Positions 57,801-64,000 of a DNA stretch of 64,000 nucleotides are shown here, piece after piece; position 1 is the first letter of the stretch, and the number at the start of each line of letters is the position of its first letter. The stretch lies in assembly GCA_000151295.1 (NCBI GenBank), contig GG745331.1, positions 1,135,443-1,199,442 on the forward strand, in the 5' to 3' direction. Position numbers and translations under genes: made by a program. Source of the stretch: Allomyces macrogynus ATCC 38327 (lineage: Eukaryota; Blastocladiomycota; Blastocladiomycetes; Blastocladiales; Blastocladiaceae). The notes under the pieces were generated by a model that worked only from the letters and a program-made list of their open reading frames with translations, made no database searches and was not told the origin of the DNA.

Positions 57801-58737
57801 AACGACCATGGGAAGGAACCAAGCACAATAGCCAAAAGCGCACCTTCTCCACCTCGACCGGCACTTGGAAAAAGTTGCTCAGCCGTTCGCTCTTCTGGTC
57901 GGCGCCCTGGGGCATGTCGGCGCCGTACAACACCGCATGTATGTACTCGTGCGTCGAAACGATCGGCTTAGGCTCGTGCTGCGCTTGCGCTTGCGACTGC
58001 GATCCAAGGTCGGCCACAGTCGGCGATCGCGAGGAAGTCGCCGGGCGCGACTTGGACGACGAATCAAGCATCGCCAGCTTGCGATCGACCTCGACGAGCT
58101 CAGCGGGCGACAGTGATGCCGTGTCGCGGTCGATGGACCGGACTGACGACTTGCGCGACCGCGGACGGCGACCAAGACCCGGTGATGGCGAACGCGCGCG
58201 TGATCTGCGCGTCGTCAACGATTTGAGCTCGCTCGCCGTTCTTGTACACGTCGACGCGTGGTCGAGCAATGACCGTAACTGCGGTGCCGAGAAACTGGCT
58301 TGCAGACACGTTTCGGCATCCTGTACGGCCGTGACGGTTGCTGATCGGCTTGGCGTCGGTGTCGGACCATCGAGTTGTGCAACGCCGATTGCGGGGTCAG
58401 CACGCTGCGCGTGGCCGTCGTCGGTTGGCGGCGATGGGGCGAGCTCGTCGCGCTCGAGAATGGGCGACAGCTCCGAGTTTGCAGGTAAGCTGGACCGATT
58501 TCCTGAGGCACCATTGCCGTCGTGCGAGTCGCCGCTGACTGGGATCGCGACAACTTGCGTGCAGAGCTCCGGATCTGCGGCGGTCTCGGTGTTCACGTCC
58601 TCACCGGGTGGCAGAACTGTGGTTGGCGCTGGCGTGCTCTCGAGTTTGGGCGTGCCGGCCGTGGAACCAGCAATGGTCGACGACGGATCATCGGTCGCCT
58701 CTGAGCGCGTTGCCGGTCCGTCGACGCAATCTGCCAT
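54886..58737 (-). CDS. TAPT1: TAPT1/EMP65-family transmembrane protein
   Basis: Multi-pass ER/Golgi-associated membrane protein; the yeast relative Emp65 acts with Slp1 in protecting soluble ER proteins, and animal TAPT1 affects Golgi and primary cilia. Eleven exons: 58737-57844, 57775-57564, 57479-57457, 57382-57345, 57279-57135, 57066-57035, 56964-56829, 56764-56307, 56242-56210, 56144-55140, 55092-54886; 1060 codons in frame. Family blocks: RLSNFFQVPVEVEK, YVICLDSFLGLFTILPLRV, MIKLYVIFNLLE, CSFGMDILDSLF, TLNVTINSHNNALVSLIISN, FIEVKSTVFKRF, VDWIKHAF. The N-terminal about 250 residues and a region after the core are Ser/Pro/Arg-rich. The end LARLDRYELIRGRIP matches the family's basic C-terminus. 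The last intron (47 bp, GTGGAT donor) is the least certain. Confidence 0.9.
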
Positions 58738-59198
58738 TGTTTTCGCAACCCCGACTTGTGGACGGCCAGACCAAGACGGGACGATGGTGCTCGGCGAACT
58801 GCAGGCGGTCGGTCCAAGTTGGTTGATTCGCAGCTGGCCAAGGGTTGTTGCGCAGCTCCTGTCGACGTTGTGTGCCTGCAACGATTGGCACCGCTATGTC
58901 TTCCGTTCGCTTTTGCCCTCTCTTTTCGCAGTTCGACTCCGTCCACTTGTATCCATTTTGCCCGAATCTTGCCAGTCCTGATCCTCTCCAAATCAGCGCG
59001 GTGTCCAAAAAAGCGAAGAGTCTTCAATGACGGACCAAACAAGACGGCAGCCGACGCGTGTGCACGTGCAATCCCAAAAACCAACGCCGCGCGAAGGGAC
59101 CCTGGAGGATCCCGTGGTCGTCGGCGACGCGTCCTGCACGGCAACCGTAAATGAGAATAAAGAAGAACAAAAAGCAACCAAATTGCTCGCCGGTATCT
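58738..59198. other. Intergenic TAPT1 promoter / ARP3 3' flank
   Basis: 461 bp between the ARP3 stop and the TAPT1 start on the same strand. No gene seen. Confidence 0.45.
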
Positions 59199-60956
<1,758 letters not shown>

Positions 60957-61373
60957 GATTGCAGGCAGTTGCAGGCTCGGCGGGCGGGCTGGGCGGGCGT
61001 GGTCCAAGGGCGAACGGCGCTAACGTGTTGAAGACGGCGACGCGACTTGTTCAGCGTGGCGGTGGAGGGAGTGCAGTGCGGTGGGGCCACTTGGCTCTGC
61101 ACGCGCCAATCCACCGCACGTGACGTTTACAATGGACGCGCTCCCTTTCCTCTCCTCGTAGCTGAACTGCACGTTGACGACAATAAACTAATTATTGGGA
61201 GTGAGCCAAGCATGTGCTCTGCTATTCCCAGAAGAGAGACTCGCGCGACCGCCGAGCCCGCCGGCGGCACGGTCGCGTGAGGAATGGCCGCTGGCCTTTT
61301 GCCTGCATGTCGGCCACCCTGACATGCAATCACGACGGATGCACCCACTTAATCTGCCCGTCGGTCCCGCACG
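60957..61373. other. Intergenic RAV1 3' flank / ARP3 promoter
   Basis: About 420 bp between the RAV1 stop and the ARP3 start (same strand). The first bases past the stop (61330-61373) still read as WD-repeat protein in a shifted frame, described under RAV1. The rest shows no gene. Confidence 0.45.
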
Positions 61374-64000
61374 TCAGCACGTACCCGTCACCCGCGACAA
61401 TTTGCGTGATCCCACTCAGCGCCGCCTAACCATGATTCTCACGCGTCAGCGACTTTCACTCCTTCATTGCCCGCTGTTCCCGAAACTGCGACGTACCGGC
61501 ATCTTGTCGAGCGACGGCATCAAAAACTTCTTGCCTGGGTGCAAGTTCTTGAACACGGCCGTTTCGACGGGCGGCGGCGCCGCGCTCGTGGTCGCCTTGG
61601 CCAGGTCCCACACTTTCAGCGTGCCGTCGGTGGACCCCGAGTAAATCGTGGTCGATGTGACAGCGAGCGCCGCGATGGTGCTCCCGTGCGCCTGGAAAGA
61701 GGCGACGGGCTTGGTCTGCCGCATGTCCACCACGTCTATGCGTCATAGCGGGATGAGTACATGCGGTTGAGAGTACGGTGCGTGCTGGGTGAGAGAAGAG
61801 GAAACACGCACGAATATCGCCCTTCTTGCCGCCCGACACGACATAATGCCCGTTGTAGGCGACCGCCGTCGCGCCCGACTCATGCAGGTGGTACCCGCGC
61901 ACGCGCGCCGACTGGATTGGGAGCAACGTGTCCCAGAGCGCAACATTGTGCCTAGGTGCAAGCAAAGAGCAGTCAGTGTAGTTCACTCCAAGCGATCAAA
62001 TCAAGCACGACTCAACACGCACAGATGCCCCGGCGACGAACCCGCCGATACCAACAACGTGCTGCACCCGAAGAACCGCACGTCGCCCGTATACCGCACG
62101 TGGCACGGCAAGACTGAAATCGGCGCCAGCGTCGCCAAATTATGCACGGCCACCTCGCCCACCGAGTCCCCGACCGTAATGCGCCCACCCGCCGGATCGA
62201 TCTGCATACAATGAATCCGCGCGGCCCCGTACGTCGCGCGGCGCACCTCGTCGCGCGCGCCAAACGGCCACAACGAAATCGTCGAGACCGAATCGGTCCA
62301 CTCGGCCGCGGCATCTAGGTTGCAGGGCAGCGTAAGCAACCAAACCATAACCACCGCACAAAAATCAAAGCCCCACACGTACAGAAATCTAAACGCGGAT
62401 GACTCGCGACATGCACCGCTGACGCCGGCCGCACGAGCACCGCGCCCGCATCGCTCGTGAGCCCCGCCAAAAACGATTCCGAGTGACTGCGCGCAAGATG
62501 CACCTTTTTCAACAGACTCACGTCCGTACTGAACCCGCGAATTCCGCCCTCCATGAGTACATTGTTATCCGTCGACGCCGACGCGACCAGCGCCGGCGGG
62601 TTGGTTGCCGGCACGGGTGCGGGCACAGGGGACTCGCCACGCGCCGCTGACGTCGCGCGAAACGCGCGTTCCACGTCGAGTTCCACGACGAGTTTCGGCA
62701 GAGCGACAATGACGGATGCGGCGTCGGGACCGAGACACAGGGAGGTCACGGCCGTGTCCTGCTTGAACAGGGTCTCGGCCACGAGCGGCCCGTTCGAAAC
62801 CAGCACCGGATCCTCCAGCACCGGCTCGGCGGCAGCGGCGGCCACCTCATCGAGCCACGCCGGACTCCACTGGACCGCGGCAAACACTTCCTGCTGCGCG
62901 CTACCCAACCAGTCATCGGCCGGCGAGTGAATTCCCGTCTTGGTCACGAGAATTCGCTGCTGCGCGCGCGTCGTGCGCACGGCCATGAACGGTAAACACG
63001 TTTCCGCGGCAAAGTACCGCATTTGCTTGGACCATTTCGACGCGAACGTGCGAATCGCGACTTCCACGCGCGACGTGACCATACGCTGCGCGAGATACTC
63101 GAGAACCAAGTGCTGCGACGCGACATCGTGCATGTGCGGCTGGATTTCGGTGACGAGGGACTTGAGTGCGGATGCGACTTGGTCGGCGTCGGCACGTTCA
63201 GTCGGGAGTAAGCGCGGAACGTGCCGCAAGACGGCAGCGAGAGCATAGTACTTGCTCGCGTCGATTAGGACCTGCACGAGGATCAGGACCGTGCCGAGAG
63301 CCACGGGGACCGCCAGTTGGTCGGGCGACGGGAACGTGATGGCCGTGTTGACGGCGGGCGATGTGGTCGGGAGGGCAAACGTGTTGAGGATCTGCAACGC
63401 CGCGCGCAGCGACATTTCCGGGTCGTGCCGGTCATAGTGCAGGAGCAGGTGCGAGACGCGCGCCATGTACAGCGCCGCATCGGCCTTGCCCGTCACCAAG
63501 CTCGCGTGTGTCGGCGCGAGCGTGAGCCGGCACGCGCGGTCGACGGCGCCCTGGTCCTCGGGCACAACAAGCTTGGCGAAATTATCAAAGTAAAGATCGT
63601 CGCGCATCTCGGACGTGGCGACCGTATAGACTGACTCGGCGGCGGCCCAGCTGAACAGGGCGTCGTCGCACTTCAAGACCAGCGCCTTGTCGTCGTCATT
63701 CACAATCACGTCTGCATCATCACCACCACCAAACATGGCCGCAAACGCATCGACGACGGGCAAGCCCTGCAGGACGAGCCGGTTCAGGTACGGCACGTTG
63801 CGCGCGTGGTACCAGGCAAGCACTTCGCTCGTGACGCGCTTCTTGTCGGCGCTTGTCGCCATGGCCGCAAACATTTGGTTCCCGAGCTTGGCGTCCATCG
63901 ATTGGTAGAGCAAGTACAGTGCCGGCGACGTGACGGCCGCCGCGTCCATCGACCGCTCCCCGAGCATCCACGCCGTCATGACCGTGTAGCACGGATGCCC
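61374..64000 (-). CDS. RAV1: RAV1 / DMX-like protein (rabconnectin-3 alpha), C-terminal part
   Basis: Partial: the 5' part lies right of the window. RAV1 is the scaffold of the RAVE complex that assembles V-ATPase V1 onto V0. Exons seen: 64000-62383, 62314-62023, 61951-61812, 61735-61497, 61427-61374. The first exon starts inside the Rav1p C-terminal helical region (SPALYLLYQSMDAKLGNQMF; ASKYYALAAVLRHVPRLL). Then come the last WD40 repeats: VHVASHPRLDFY, STISLWPFG, HNVALWDTLLPIQSA, GATAVAYNGHYVVSGGKKGD, VVDMRQTKPVASFQAHGS, GSTDGTLKVWDLAK. In the read frame the protein ends GDGYVC. Two bases shifted, the family-like LTCGTDGQIKWVHPS continues to 61330, so a GT dinucleotide gain near 61381-61386 truncates the last strand, or is an assembly error. 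Confidence 0.88.

Overview
This is a 64 kb piece of a compact, GC-rich eukaryotic genome. Genes have short introns (mostly about 50-110 bp, GT-AG), UTRs are small and many genes sit head to head. It carries intraflagellar transport protein IFT81 and the centriole/axoneme protein CCDC146 (MBO2) beside a fungal-type gene set: N-myristoyltransferase, EB1, MCM2, MRE11, BUD13, NOP56, ARP3 and RAV1. A fungus-like genome that keeps a flagellum points to a zoosporic early-diverging fungus (blastocladiomycete or chytrid grade). The taxon is inference; no rRNA or marker in the window settles it. One assembly gap (Ns) lies at 42958-43648.

Layout. 1.3-2.9 kb: N-myristoyltransferase (-). 3.3-5.2: PlsC acyltransferase (+). 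5.5-6.9: GPI-type double copper-only SOD-like protein (-). 7.8-9.4: senescence/spartin-domain protein (+, frame broken once). 9.7-11.8: LRR membrane receptor-like protein (-). 12.6-13.7: mitochondrial inorganic pyrophosphatase (-). 14.0-16.6: IFT81 (-), head to head with CCDC146 at 17.0-20.4 (+). 21.1-23.4: unusual two-domain protein (actinoporin-like plus degenerate endonuclease/phosphatase fold). 23.4-26.7: gene-poor, with a pseudogene carrying in-frame stops. 26.7-29.7: MCM2 (+). 30.0-32.7: fused EutB-EutC ethanolamine ammonia-lyase (-). 33.3-34.4: EB1 (+). 35.1-37.3: decayed multi-pass membrane gene (+). 37.3-39.9: MRE11 (-). 40.9-44.6: two-RRM, polyQ RNA-binding protein (-, interrupted by the gap). 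45.1-46.2: BUD13 (-), head to head with NOP56 at 46.6-48.2 (+). 48.8-50.3: F-box/LRR-type protein (+). 50.8-52.0 and 53.5-54.7: two direct copies of an orphan gene, the first clearly decayed. 54.9-58.7: TAPT1 (-). 59.2-61.0: ARP3 (-). 61.4-64.0: RAV1/DMX-like C-terminus (-), running off the right edge.

Functional themes are the flagellum and microtubules (IFT81, CCDC146, EB1, and perhaps TAPT1), genome maintenance (MCM2, MRE11), RNA processing (BUD13, NOP56, RRM protein), membranes and lipids (NMT, PlsC, TAPT1, RAV1) and adenosylcobalamin-dependent ethanolamine use (EutBC). There is no operon-like co-regulation; only head-to-head pairs suggest shared promoters.

Exon joins were derived by hand. 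They were checked by reading-frame continuity, by total coding length divisible by three, and by fit to the remembered family pattern. Across them the 5' splice sites prefer C at +4 (GTACGT, GTGCGT) instead of the usual GTRAGT. Several otherwise sound genes carry single small frame breaks in GC-rich or simple repeats, which may be assembly indels.
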